A stretch of 64,000 nt of DNA from Clostridiales bacterium (GTDB taxonomy: Bacteria; Bacillota; Clostridia; Oscillospirales; Oscillospiraceae): assembly GCA_019423635.1 (NCBI GenBank), contig JAHZBA010000010.1, positions 18,534 through 82,533 on the forward strand. Reading direction: 5' to 3'. Shown one piece after another: positions 42,121-50,436 of this stretch. Within the stretch, counting starts at the first letter, position 1; each line of letters opens with the position of its first letter. The translations under genes and the position numbers were made by a program. The notes under the pieces are model-generated. The model had not been told where the DNA came from. It worked only from the letters and a program-made list of their open reading frames with translations, and searched no databases.

Positions 42121-42861
42121 ATGGGACAGTGTATTGCCGTGGTATCCGGCAAGGGAGGCACCGGAAAGACCTCCTTTGCCGCCGGCGTGGGCTCCGCCCT
42201 GGCCATGACCGGGAAGCGGGTGCTGTGCGTGGACTGCGACATCGGCCTGCGGAACCTGGATCTGGCCCTGGGGCTCTCGGACCGGACGCTGATGGACTTC
42301 ACCGACGTGGCCCAGGGGCGATGCGCGCTGGAGAGCGCCGCCGTGAGCCACCCCCAGCTGCGGAACCTGTCCCTTCTGACGGCGCCGGTGCGCCGGCGGG
42401 GCCGGCCGGTGACGGAGGAGCAGATGGCGGCGCTGCTGGCGGAGGTCCGGGCCCGGTACGACTTCTGCCTGCTGGACGCGCCGGCGGGTCTGGGAGAGGG
42501 GTTTTTGCTGGCCACCGCGGCGGCGGACCGCTGCGTGGTGGTGACCACCTCCGACGCCTCCTCCCTGCGGGACGCCCAGCACACGGTGATGGAGCTCAGC
42601 CGCTTTTCCCAGCTGCATCTGGTGGTGAACCGGGTGCGCAGGAAGCTGCTGCGCAGTATGCACGCCACCATTGACGACGCCATGGACAAGGCCGGGCTGC
42701 CCCTTCTGGGGGTGGTGCCGGAGGACGACGCGCTGCCGCTGTCTCTGAACCAGGGCACGCCGCTGCTGCTGGCGGAGGGGTACTCCCCTGCCGCCGCGGC
42801 ATACCGAAACATCGCAACCCGTTTGCAGGGGGGCAAGGCGCCCCTGCTGCGGATCAAATAA
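42121..42861 (+). CDS. MinD/ParA-like P-loop ATPase
   Basis: This 246-residue ATPase has the deviant Walker A VSGKGGTGKTSFAAGVG and VDCDIGLRNLDLALG, as in MinD. LLDAPAGLGEGFLLATAAAD is the Walker B region, and LVVNRVRR appears as in MinD. The usual MinD C-terminal membrane-targeting helix is not evident (end is GGKAPLLRIK). No MinC, MinE or DivIVA gene adjoins. It may position division or another polar complex. Confidence 0.8.
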   Translation: MGQCIAVVSGKGGTGKTSFAAGVGSALAMTGKRVLCVDCDIGLRNLDLALGLSDRTLMDFTDVAQGRCALESAAVSHPQLRNLSLLTAPVRRRGRPVTEEQMAALLAEVRARYDFCLLDAPAGLGEGFLLATAAADRCVVVTTSDASSLRDAQHTVMELSRFSQLHLVVNRVRRKLLRSMHATIDDAMDKAGLPLLGVVPEDDALPLSLNQGTPLLLAEGYSPAAAAYRNIATRLQGGKAPLLRIK

Positions 42862-42882
42862 GATAGGAAGGACCGTTGCCAC

Positions 42883-43296
42883 ATGAACATTGCTCTGATG
42901 TCCCACGACAACAAGAAGGATCTGATGGTTCAGTTCTGCACTGCTTACGCCGGGATTCTCTCTCACCACCACATCTACGCCACCAACACCACCGGCCACA
43001 TGGTCGCAGAAGCCACGGGTCTCAAGGTCCACTGCTTCCTCACCTACGCCCACGGCGGCAGCCAGCAGATCGGCGCGCGGATCGCGTACAACGAGTTTGA
43101 CCTGGTGCTGTTCTTCAACGACCCCAGCAACGAGAGCATGGCGGGAGACATCTCCTACATCTCCCGGCTGTGCGACCAGAACAACATCCCCTTCGCCAGC
43201 AACATCGCCACGGCGGAGATGCTGGTGCTGGGTCTGGCCCGGGGCGATCTGGACTGGCGGTGCATTGTCAATCCCTCCACCCGGCCCATCGCGTAA
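42883..43296 (+). CDS. Methylglyoxal synthase-like protein with altered active site
   Basis: The 137-residue protein has the MgsA fold: IALMSHDNKKDLM, ATNTTGHMVAEATG, QQIGARIAYNEFDLVLFFNDP and NNIPFASNIATAEML. Compared with E. coli MgsA, the loop GGDQQ reads GGSQQ, so catalytic Asp71 is Ser. The segment holding His98 (PHDPD) reads MAGD. Asp20 and Asp91 equivalents are kept. It may therefore be a weak or non-catalytic relative rather than a true dihydroxyacetone-phosphate lyase. The comparison was done by eye. Confidence 0.75.
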   Translation: MNIALMSHDNKKDLMVQFCTAYAGILSHHHIYATNTTGHMVAEATGLKVHCFLTYAHGGSQQIGARIAYNEFDLVLFFNDPSNESMAGDISYISRLCDQNNIPFASNIATAEMLVLGLARGDLDWRCIVNPSTRPIA

Positions 43297-43534
43297 CGGC
43301 CGCCTCCCTTCAGGGGCGGCGCGGCCCCGGCGGGGCACAGGCCGGCGGCGCGGAGGCAGGACCTCCGGGGAAAGCGCCCGGCGCGGGCGGTATATCAAGC
43401 AGGCGAGGCTCCGCAGGATTTGCGGGGCAATGTTGTTGCGTCATCAGATCAGTACACTTATTTTCTAAATTGTGGAAATTCTGCGGGCGGTGGAACGGGT
43501 AATTTTCCGCTTTTTCTGCCTGCGTTTGGGTTTC

Positions 43535-43741
43535 AGGAGCGTTGCTCCTGATCCTTTTTGCAGGGGCTTTGCCCCTGGTTCCTTTGCAGGGGCTTTTCCC
43601 CTGGTTCCTTTGCGGGGGCTTTGCCCCTGACTCCTTCGCAGGGGCTCTGCCCCTGTACCCCTTTGCAGGGGCTCTGCCCCTGCACCCCGCCAGGGGCGCG
43701 GCGCCCCTGGACCCGCCTGACATGGGGGCTCCGCCCCCATA
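43535..43741. repeat. Tandem array of eight GGGGC-type hairpins before hisS
   Basis: Eight short hairpins follow one another at 20-30-bp spacing. They are CAGGAGC/GCTCCTG, five of CAGGGGC or CGGGGGC with GCCCCTG, GCCAGGGGCGC/GCGCCCCTGG, and TGGGGGC/GCCCCCA. Loops vary (TTT, TCT, TCC), and changes in one arm are matched in the other. Frames crossing the array on either strand only translate the repeat. It fills the 477-bp gap between the MgsA-like gene and hisS. Confidence 0.85.
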
Positions 43742-43773
43742 CCCCCTCACTTTTATGCAAGGAGACTGACACT

Positions 43774-45129
43774 ATGTCCAAAATGACACCCCGGACCCTC
43801 TCCGGTTTCATGGAGCTCCTCCCCGGTCCTCAGCAGCAGATGGAGCAGATCATGGAGACCCTCCGGAATACTTACGCCCTCTACGGCTTTACCCCCCTGG
43901 ACACCCCCGTTATCGAAGCCAGCGATGTGCTGCTGGCCAAGGGCGGCGGCGAGACGGAGAAACAGATCTACCGCTTCCAGAAGGGCGACGCCGACCTCTC
44001 CCTCCGCTTTGACCTCACGGTGCCTCTGGCCAAGTATGTGGCCCTGCACTACAACGACCTCACCTTCCCCTTCCGCCGCTATCAGATCGGCAAGGTCTAC
44101 CGGGGGGAGCGGGCCCAGCGGGGGCGCTTCCGGGAGTTCTACCAGGCGGACATCGACGTCATCGGCGACGGGAAGCTGGACATCATCAACGAGGCGGAGA
44201 TCCCCGCCATCATCTACCGGACCTTCTCCGCCCTGGGGCTGCGGCGCTTTCAGATTCGGGTCAACAACCGGAAGATCCTCAATGGCTTCTACGCCCTTCT
44301 GGGGCTGACGGAGCAGGCCCAGGACATCATGCGCACCGTGGACAAGCTGGACAAGATCGGCGAAGGGAAGGTGTCCGCCATTTTGCAGGAGGACCTGGGG
44401 CTCTCCCAGGAAAACGCCCGGGAAATTCTGTCCTTTATCGCCATCACCGGGGACAGCCAGGCCGTCCTCACCCGGCTGGAGCAGTACCGGGGCCGCCATG
44501 CGCTCTTTGACCAGGGTCTGGCGGAGCTGGGCACCGTGGTCCGCTATCTGGGGGATTTCGGCGTCCCGGCGGAGAACTTTGCCGTGGATCTCACCATCGC
44601 CCGGGGGCTGGACTACTACACCGGCACCGTGTACGAGACCACGCTGCTGGATCATCCGGAGATCGGCTCCGTGTGCTCCGGCGGGCGCTATGATAACCTG
44701 GCGGAATATTACACCGATAAACAACTCCCCGGCGTGGGAATTTCCATTGGACTGACCCGGCTGTTCTACGTGCTGGGGGAGCAGGGGATGCTGAACCCGG
44801 AGCTGAACACCGCCCCGGCGGACGTGCTGATCCTGCCCATGACGGAGGACCTCTCCCCCGCCATTGCCCTGGCCACGCAGCTGCGAAGCAGCGGGATTCG
44901 GACCCAGCTCCACTGCGAGCAGAAGAAGTTCAAGCAGAAGATCTCCTACGCGGACAAGCTGGGGATTCCCTACGTGATTTTCCTGGGGGAGGATGAAATT
45001 AAGGACGGCGTCGTGGCCTGCAAGGACATGAAAAGCGGCGAGCAGACGAAGCTGGACGCCGCGGCGACGGTTTACCGCATCAAGGCGGGGCTGGAGGCCC
45101 GGAATACGGGAAGCGTTATTCGGGAGTGA
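43774..45129 (+). CDS. hisS: Histidyl-tRNA synthetase
   Basis: A class II synthetase of 451 residues. Motif 1 lies in IEASDVL, motif 2 in YQIGKVYRGERAQRGRFREFYQADIDVIG, the histidine-binding ARGLDYYTGTVYE, then motif 3 GVGISIGLTRLFYVL, followed by an anticodon-binding C-terminal domain. I chose ATG 43774 because AAGGAG lies upstream; a longer frame extends into the hairpin array. No T-box is seen. Confidence 0.95.
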   Translation: MSKMTPRTLSGFMELLPGPQQQMEQIMETLRNTYALYGFTPLDTPVIEASDVLLAKGGGETEKQIYRFQKGDADLSLRFDLTVPLAKYVALHYNDLTFPFRRYQIGKVYRGERAQRGRFREFYQADIDVIGDGKLDIINEAEIPAIIYRTFSALGLRRFQIRVNNRKILNGFYALLGLTEQAQDIMRTVDKLDKIGEGKVSAILQEDLGLSQENAREILSFIAITGDSQAVLTRLEQYRGRHALFDQGLAELGTVVRYLGDFGVPAENFAVDLTIARGLDYYTGTVYETTLLDHPEIGSVCSGGRYDNLAEYYTDKQLPGVGISIGLTRLFYVLGEQGMLNPELNTAPADVLILPMTEDLSPAIALATQLRSSGIRTQLHCEQKKFKQKISYADKLGIPYVIFLGEDEIKDGVVACKDMKSGEQTKLDAAATVYRIKAGLEARNTGSVIRE

Positions 45130-45200
45130 TAAGGGGTTTTGGGTGATCGAATGGACTTCCTTCCCCTTCCCCTTCCGCTGCCGCCAATCTGACGCCCTGC

Positions 45201-45455
45201 CTACAACCGGCCAAGGGCAATGCCCATGGACAGGGCACAGCAGAAGGATGCCTCATCCTCTAAATACGCTATCCTCGCGTTCCGTGTTAACAGCCCATCC
45301 AACTGTTTTTCCTGCTCTGCCGTCAATGTAGACCGAAATGCTTCCCAGTCTTCCTCAATGTAAAGGACTGCCTGCCGATATTCCGCCGTCTGGAGATAGC
45401 GGGAAACCTGCCCTTCTTGCGCGTAAAAGTAGAGAGTATTCATCAGAGAATTCAT
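45201..45455 (-). CDS. DUF6809-like small protein (intact paralogue)
   Basis: An 84-residue acidic helical protein, MNSLMNTLYFYAQEGQVSR..., containing LTAEQEKQLDGLLTRN and ending CCALSMGIALGRL. It aligns throughout with the amber-interrupted gene at 39578-39847. AAAGGAG precedes the ATG and a consensus promoter lies upstream. It is divergent from an XRE regulator. Function is unknown; such genes often lie on or near mobile modules. Confidence 0.8.
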   Translation of the reverse strand: MNSLMNTLYFYAQEGQVSRYLQTAEYRQAVLYIEEDWEAFRSTLTAEQEKQLDGLLTRNARIAYLEDEASFCCALSMGIALGRL

Positions 45456-45495
45456 AAAATCGCTCCTTTTGGTGTGCACCGTTTGGATATATTCC

Positions 45496-45524
45496 AGTAT
45501 ACTAACAGCAGTGAGAATTGTCAA
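45496..45524 (-). promoter_or_regulatory. Consensus promoter for DUF6809-like gene
   Basis: On the minus strand TTGACA and TATACT are spaced by 17 nt, ending 41 nt before the ATG at 45455. The element ends 19 nt before the start of the divergent XRE gene, so that regulator could easily repress it. Confidence 0.85.
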
Positions 45525-45542
45525 GGAACATTAGGTGAACTG

Positions 45543-45755
45543 ATGGGAAATTTTTCTGAGAACTTAAAAACATGCCGGAAAAGACGGGGTGAAAGTCAGG
45601 AAGTGGTAGCTGTACACTGCGGCATTTCCTATGGCACATACCGGCGCTATGAAAAAGGAGAGCGTGAGCCAAGCCTCTCCATGTTCTGCACGTTTGCGAA
45701 ATACTTTGAGGTAACGCTGGACCAACTGGCAGGCTGGGAGCCTCTGCCCTTTTAA
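45543..45755 (+). CDS. XRE-family HTH regulator beside DUF6809-like gene
   Basis: A 70-residue Cro/C1 protein. The HTH reads ESQEVVAVHCGISYGTYRRYEKGEREPS, followed by FEVTLDQLAGW. It resembles the regulator at 40467-40769. The start is ATG 45543 with AGGTGA upstream. It is divergent from the DUF6809-like gene and probably controls the promoter between them. Confidence 0.85.
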   Translation: MGNFSENLKTCRKRRGESQEVVAVHCGISYGTYRRYEKGEREPSLSMFCTFAKYFEVTLDQLAGWEPLPF

Positions 45756-45782
45756 GCCAGGGGAGCGGCAGCGGGGACGGGT

Positions 45783-46161
45783 GAGACCTCATCCGCCCCA
45801 GTGTGCGCACTGGGGCACCTTCCCCTAAAGGGGAAGGCTTTGGGAAACGGGGCAGGGCTTAGCGAAGGGAGCGGGGAGGTGAGACGGGGAAGCCCTCTCC
45901 GTCACCGCCTGCGGCGGCGCCACCTCTCCCAAAGGGAGAGGCAAGGGGGCAGCTTGGCCAGGGATCAGGCCTCATAGAGCGGCGCACCGAGCTGTCATCC
46001 AGGCCCGCAGAGCGGCGCGCCGAGTCGTCGCGCCCTACGAAGGGGCCGGGGAGGTGAGACGGGGAAGCCCTCTCCGTCACCGCCTGCGGCGGTGCCACCT
46101 CTCCCAGAGGGAGAGGCAAGAGGGCGGGCCGACCAGAGCCAGGGACCAAAGAGACCCCACG
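45783..46161. repeat. Dispersed repeat cluster (CTTCCCCT, CTCTCCC and GGCGCGCC types)
   Basis: First comes GGGGCACCTTCCCCTAAAGGGGAAGGC (about 45813). Two inverted copies of the GAGAGGG...ACCGCCTGCGGCGG...CCTCTCCC unit follow (about 45890-45942 and 46072-46125), with a GGCGCGCCGAGTCGTCGCGCCCTACG unit between (46013-46040). The order mirrors 17904-18187 read on the other strand, so the leader-type repeat and these units travel together. No gene is supported in the 981-bp gap. Confidence 0.8.
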
Positions 46162-46596
46162 GAGCTCCAGGGTAGCGCTTAGCGAAGCGGAAAGCGCGGA
46201 ATTAGGAGCAGGGACAGTCCGTCAAGCACCCAACAACCTCCACCGGAAGTCTCTTCACGCGGGGAAAAGGTTCTACAAGGACCCGGGTGCGGCGCGCGCC
46301 GGCAGGGGGTATCAAGTTTCCACCCAGGCCGGGCGGGAACAACCCCCGCATATTGGCGAAACTTGGCCGGAGGGCCAAGTTCTCGCCACCAGCGTCTTTA
46401 AAATTGGGGCCCCCGCCGCGCCCCGCGCGGTGGGGAGAGGAGGAAGGAACGGAGCTTGAGCGGAATTTTCGGCGTCAGCCGGAAATGGAGCGGCGGAGTT
46501 TCTTCCGACGAGGACCGTGCACGGCCCGTTTTCTCTTTTCTCCGCAAGAGGAGAAAAGAGAAAATGGGGGGTGCATTGCAAGCTATCATCATAGCT
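46162..46596 (+). repeat. Structured leader-type repeat, copy 3 (full length)
   Basis: Same family as 17488-17903 and 22724-23047, here sense to aspS and ending 141 bp before its ATG. The stem at 46355-46387 is extended by GGCC/GGCC pairs while the bulge is kept. The pyrimidine hairpin at about 46530-46566 reads TTTTCTCTTTTCTCC with its exact complement, so both arms changed together relative to copy 1. It ends with AGCTATCATCATAGCT. Confidence 0.8.
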
Positions 46597-46736
46597 ACAA
46601 TCCCGCTCCCCGGCCGCAGGCCGGACCCCCAACCCCCCTTTTGAAGAAAACCCCATCTCCAAATTGTAATATTTAATTGATCTTCCCCTTTTTGTAATCA
46701 AAATTCACCGTCTTTACGGGAAAGGAAGCCATCACT

Positions 46737-48515
46737 ATGACACAAAATCGCACCCACACCTGTGGGGAACTTCGTCTTACCGACGCCGGTAAGGAGGTCA
46801 AGCTCTCCGGCTGGATGGAGAACATCCGGGAGGTCGGCGCGGAGCTGGCCTTCGTCGTCCTCCGGGACTTCTACGGCACCACCCAGATCGTGGCCGAGAC
46901 GCCGGAGATGGTGGCCCAGTTCAAGGCCATCACCAAGGAGTCCACCATCTCCGTGGAGGGCACCGTCCGGGAGCGGGACAGCAAGAATTCCAAGCTCCCC
47001 ACCGGCGAGATCGAGGTGGTGCCCAGTAAGGTGGAGGTCCTGGGCCGCTGCCAGCACAACGAGCTGCCCTTCCAGATCAACCGCAGCCGGGAGGCCGACG
47101 AGAACGCCCGCCTCAAATACCGCTACCTGGACCTGCGGAACCCGGCGGTGAAGGGGAACATCATCCTCCGGTGCCAGGTGGTGGCGGCCCTGCGGCAGGC
47201 CATGACGGACCACGGCTTTTTGGAGATCACCACGCCGATTCTGACGGCCTCCTCCCCGGAGGGCGCCCGGGACTACCTGGTGCCCGCCCGGAACCACCCC
47301 GGCAGGTTCTACGCCCTGCCCCAGGCCCCCCAGCAGTTCAAGCAGCTGCTGATGACCTCCGGCTTTGACCGCTACTTCCAGATCGCCCCCTGCTTCCGGG
47401 ACGAGGACGCCCGGGCGGACCGCTCCCCCGGCGAGTTCTACCAGCTGGACATGGAGATGGCCTTCGCCTCCCAGGAGGACGTGTTCGCCGTGCTGGAGGA
47501 CGTGCTGCCCCCCATCTTCGCCAAGTACGGCAAGTACGACCGGGCCAGTGCCGCCCCCTTCCTGCGGATTCCTTACCGGGAGGCCATGGACAAGTACGGC
47601 TCCGACAAGCCGGACCTGCGGATTGATCTGACGGTGCAGGATGTGACGGAGGTCCTGGCCTCCTGCGGCTTCGGGCCCTTTGAGGGGGCGGAGGCCATCA
47701 AGGCCGTGGTGGTCAGCGATTTCCACGAGACGAGGAAGTTCATTGACAAGACCCTCAGCGACGTGGAGGTGGTCTCCGGCGGCAAGCCCTACTGGTTCCG
47801 TCTGGACGAGAACGGGGAGATTGTGGGCGGCATCGCCAAGTTTGTACAGCCCATCAGGGATGGTGTGGTCTCCGCCCTGGGGCTGAAGCCCAATGACTTT
47901 GTGGCCCTCTCCGCCGGGAAGCTGGGGGCGGCCCAGAAGACCGCCGGGGTGCTGGTGAAGACCCTGGGTGCGGCGGTGCCGGGGCATATGGACAAGGAAC
48001 AGTACGCCTTCTGCTGGATCGTGGACTTCCCCATGTACGAGATCGGGGAGGAGAGCGGGGAGCTGGAGTTCTGCCACAACCCCTTCTCCATGCCCTCCGG
48101 CGGCCTGGAGGTGCTGCTGAAGGCGGAGCGGGGAGAGATCGACCCCCTGAGCATCACCGCCGACCAGTACGACCTGGTGTGCAACGGCGTGGAGCTGAGC
48201 TCCGGTGCCGTGCGGAACCACGATCCGGAGATCATGATTAAGGCCTTTGAGATGGTGCGCCTGGGAGAGGCGGACGTGAAGGCCAAGTTCCCCGCCATGT
48301 ACAACGCCTTCACTTACGGCGCGCCGCCCCACGCGGGAATTGCGCCGGGGGTGGACCGGATGGTGATGCTGCTGGCGGGAGAGGACTCCATCCGGGAGAT
48401 CATCCCCTTCCCCATGAACAAGAACGCACAGGATATCATGATGGGCGCCCCCGGCGAGGTGACGCAGAAGCAGCTGGACGAGCTGCATATTGCGCTGGTG
48501 AAGGAAGAGGAATAA
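46737..48515 (+). CDS. aspS: Aspartyl-tRNA synthetase (bacterial type)
   Basis: A class II enzyme of 592 residues. The N-terminal OB fold binds the anticodon (KLSGWMENIREVGAELAFVVLRD). The core has FLEITTPILTASSPEGARDYLVP, motif 2 CFRDEDARADRSPGEFYQLDMEM, the bacterial GAD insert (about 290-410) and motif 3 GIAPGVDRMVMLLAGEDSIREIIPFP. The length is normal. The leader-type repeat copy 3 lies upstream; no T-box is seen. Confidence 0.96.
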   Translation: MTQNRTHTCGELRLTDAGKEVKLSGWMENIREVGAELAFVVLRDFYGTTQIVAETPEMVAQFKAITKESTISVEGTVRERDSKNSKLPTGEIEVVPSKVEVLGRCQHNELPFQINRSREADENARLKYRYLDLRNPAVKGNIILRCQVVAALRQAMTDHGFLEITTPILTASSPEGARDYLVPARNHPGRFYALPQAPQQFKQLLMTSGFDRYFQIAPCFRDEDARADRSPGEFYQLDMEMAFASQEDVFAVLEDVLPPIFAKYGKYDRASAAPFLRIPYREAMDKYGSDKPDLRIDLTVQDVTEVLASCGFGPFEGAEAIKAVVVSDFHETRKFIDKTLSDVEVVSGGKPYWFRLDENGEIVGGIAKFVQPIRDGVVSALGLKPNDFVALSAGKLGAAQKTAGVLVKTLGAAVPGHMDKEQYAFCWIVDFPMYEIGEESGELEFCHNPFSMPSGGLEVLLKAERGEIDPLSITADQYDLVCNGVELSSGAVRNHDPEIMIKAFEMVRLGEADVKAKFPAMYNAFTYGAPPHAGIAPGVDRMVMLLAGEDSIREIIPFPMNKNAQDIMMGAPGEVTQKQLDELHIALVKEEE

Positions 48516-48519
48516 AAAG

Positions 48520-48868
48520 TTTCGCCCGCCTTTTCAAAGGCGGCAGGGGTCCAGGGGGCGGCGCCCCCTGGGGGCTCAGACAGGGAAACGCCGGCAAAAA
48601 AGAGAAAAAACGAAACCGAAGGGCCGCGAAGCGCGCCCTTCGGTTCATAAAGCCGGGAAAGACCCTCTCAGTCTGGCCTGCGGCCAGCCAGCTCCCCCGA
48701 AGGGGGAGCCAAGGTGGGGCGGAACTCGGCCAGCCAGCTCCCCCGGAGGGGGAGCCAAGGTGGGGCGGAACTCGGCCAGCCAGCTCCCCCGAAGGGGGAG
48801 CCAAGGACATGCGCCTCCTGCCTCTCCCTCCGGGAGAGGTGGCACGGCGAAGCCGTGACGGAGAGGGT
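48520..48868. repeat. Repeat cluster after aspS with three 46-bp tandem units
   Basis: Directly after the stop lies a CGCCTTTTCAAAGGCGG hairpin with CCAGGGGGCGGCGCCCCCTGG. From 48689 three units of period 46 bp carry CAGCTCCCCCGAAGGGGGAGCC and GGTGGGGCGGAACTCGGC. A CCTCTCCCTCCGGGAGAGG plus CACGGCGAAGCCGTG unit follows (48820-48868). No gene is supported before 48969. Confidence 0.8.
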
Positions 48869-48968
48869 CGGTACATTCCTGAACTGCATCACATTGCGGA
48901 ACGATGTGCGCTCTTCCAGGCACAAGGCCGGGATTGATGGAATCCCTGCCAGGAAAAGGGAGGCTTCG

Positions 48969-49244
48969 ATGGAGATTCTGCTTTATTTTGGAGGGCCTGT
49001 TCTGGTCGCGTTTCTGATTCAACTTCTGATCGGATGCAGAACACCGCACAAAATTTTACGATATATTCCGATCTATTGCTCTGTGATCGCCTTTGTTTTT
49101 GCGGTCATCGCCCTGACGGCGGATTCCGGGTTCCTGATTGGGGGCAATGTGATCGCCGCGCTTGTGTGGTGCCTCGTGGGCATCTGCTTTCTCTCAGGGT
49201 ACGCTCTGGCGAGATTCGTATATAACCATAGAAAAAAATCCTAA
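48969..49244 (+). CDS. Small hydrophobic membrane protein, unrecognised
   Basis: A 91-residue protein with three hydrophobic stretches: ILLYFGGPVLVAFLIQLLIG, YCSVIAFVFAVIALTA and VIAALVWCLVGICFLSGYAL. It ends in a basic YNHRKKS. GGGAGG precedes the ATG. The DNA is less GC-rich than its neighbours, which may indicate a foreign origin. I do not recognise a family. Confidence 0.65.
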   Translation: MEILLYFGGPVLVAFLIQLLIGCRTPHKILRYIPIYCSVIAFVFAVIALTADSGFLIGGNVIAALVWCLVGICFLSGYALARFVYNHRKKS

Positions 49245-49278
49245 AAATCCAGAAAAAACAACTTCTCCGGAGGTGCCC

Positions 49279-50436
49279 ATGGAAACCGTCAAGCTCTACT
49301 ATGAAGACCCCTTCCTGACCACCTTCTCCGCCCGGGTGCTCTCCTGCGAGCCCGCCGGGGAGGCCTGGCAGATCACCCTGGACCGCACGTCCTTTTACCC
49401 AGAGGGGGGCGGACAGCCGGCGGACCACGGGATGTTGGGCGGCGTCCGGGTTCTGGACGTCCATGAGAAGGGCGGCGTGATCCGCCACACCTGCGGCGGC
49501 CCCCTGTCCCCCGGCGAGAGCGTCACGGGGGAGATCGACTGGCAAAGGCGCTTTGACCACATGCAGCAACACTCCGGAGAGCACGTCGCCAGCGGCATGA
49601 TCTGCGCCAGGTACCACTGCGACAACGTGGGCTTCCACCTGGGCGCCGACACAGTGACCATCGACTTCAACGCGGAGATCCCCCCGGAGGAGCTGGCGGA
49701 GATCGAGCTGGCGGCCAACCGCTACCTCTATGAAAACCACCCCATCGACATCCAGTTTCACCAGGGCGCGGAGCTGGAGGGGCTGGACTACCGCAGCAAG
49801 AAGGCCCTGGAGGGGGACGTGCGGATCGTCACCTTCCCCGGGGCGGACTGCTGCGCCTGCTGCGGCACCCACGTGCGCACCAGCGGGCAGGTGGGGATTT
49901 TGAAGTTCCTCTCCTGCCAGAAGTTCCGGGAGGGCGTGCGGATTGAGCTGCTGTGCGGGGAGCGGGCCTACCGGTACCTCTCCGCCGTGTATGAGCAGGC
50001 CCAGGCGGCGGGGCGACGGCTGTCCGTGAAGCCCCAGGAGGTCCTCCCCGCCGTGGAGCGGCTGGAGGAGGAGCTGGCGGCGGCGAAGGCCCGCGGGGCG
50101 GAGCTGGAGACGGAGGTCTTTGAGGGCATTGCCAAGGATCACGCCGGACAGGGGGACGTGCTGCTGATCCGGCCCCCCATGAAGCCGGACAGCGCCCGGC
50201 GGCTGGCGGATGCCGTGGCAAAGCAGTGCGGCGGTCTGGCCGCCGTCTTTGCCGGGGAGAACGGGCACTTTGTCTACGCCCTGGTCCGCGCCGACGGCGG
50301 GGACATCGCGCCGCTGGTGAAGGCGCTGAACCAGGCGCTCCACGGCCGGGGCGGCGGAAAGAAGGGCTTCGCCCAGGGCAGCGTGGAGGCCGGGGCCCAG
50401 GAGATTCCGGACTTTTTCGGGAGAGGAGCGCGATGA
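49279..50436 (+). CDS. AlaX-like alanyl-tRNA editing protein with DHHA1 domain
   Basis: The 385-residue protein resembles the editing half of AlaRS. FYPEGGGQPADHG is the usual N-terminal motif. The zinc/catalytic site shows HMQQHSGEHVASG and CCACCGTHVRTSGQVG, and a C-terminal DHHA1 domain includes GGGGKKGFAQG-like GRGGGKKGFAQGS. It lacks the aminoacylation domain, so it would hydrolyse Ser- or Gly-tRNA-Ala in trans. It overlaps the next gene by 4 bp. Confidence 0.9.
   Translation: METVKLYYEDPFLTTFSARVLSCEPAGEAWQITLDRTSFYPEGGGQPADHGMLGGVRVLDVHEKGGVIRHTCGGPLSPGESVTGEIDWQRRFDHMQQHSGEHVASGMICARYHCDNVGFHLGADTVTIDFNAEIPPEELAEIELAANRYLYENHPIDIQFHQGAELEGLDYRSKKALEGDVRIVTFPGADCCACCGTHVRTSGQVGILKFLSCQKFREGVRIELLCGERAYRYLSAVYEQAQAAGRRLSVKPQEVLPAVERLEEELAAAKARGAELETEVFEGIAKDHAGQGDVLLIRPPMKPDSARRLADAVAKQCGGLAAVFAGENGHFVYALVRADGGDIAPLVKALNQALHGRGGGKKGFAQGSVEAGAQEIPDFFGRGAR

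Noticed and set aside
43310..43811. Overlapping frames on both strands across the hairpin array before hisS
   Set aside because: The peptides are simple repeats (LPLxPFAGA type) with no start context; they reflect the repeat array.
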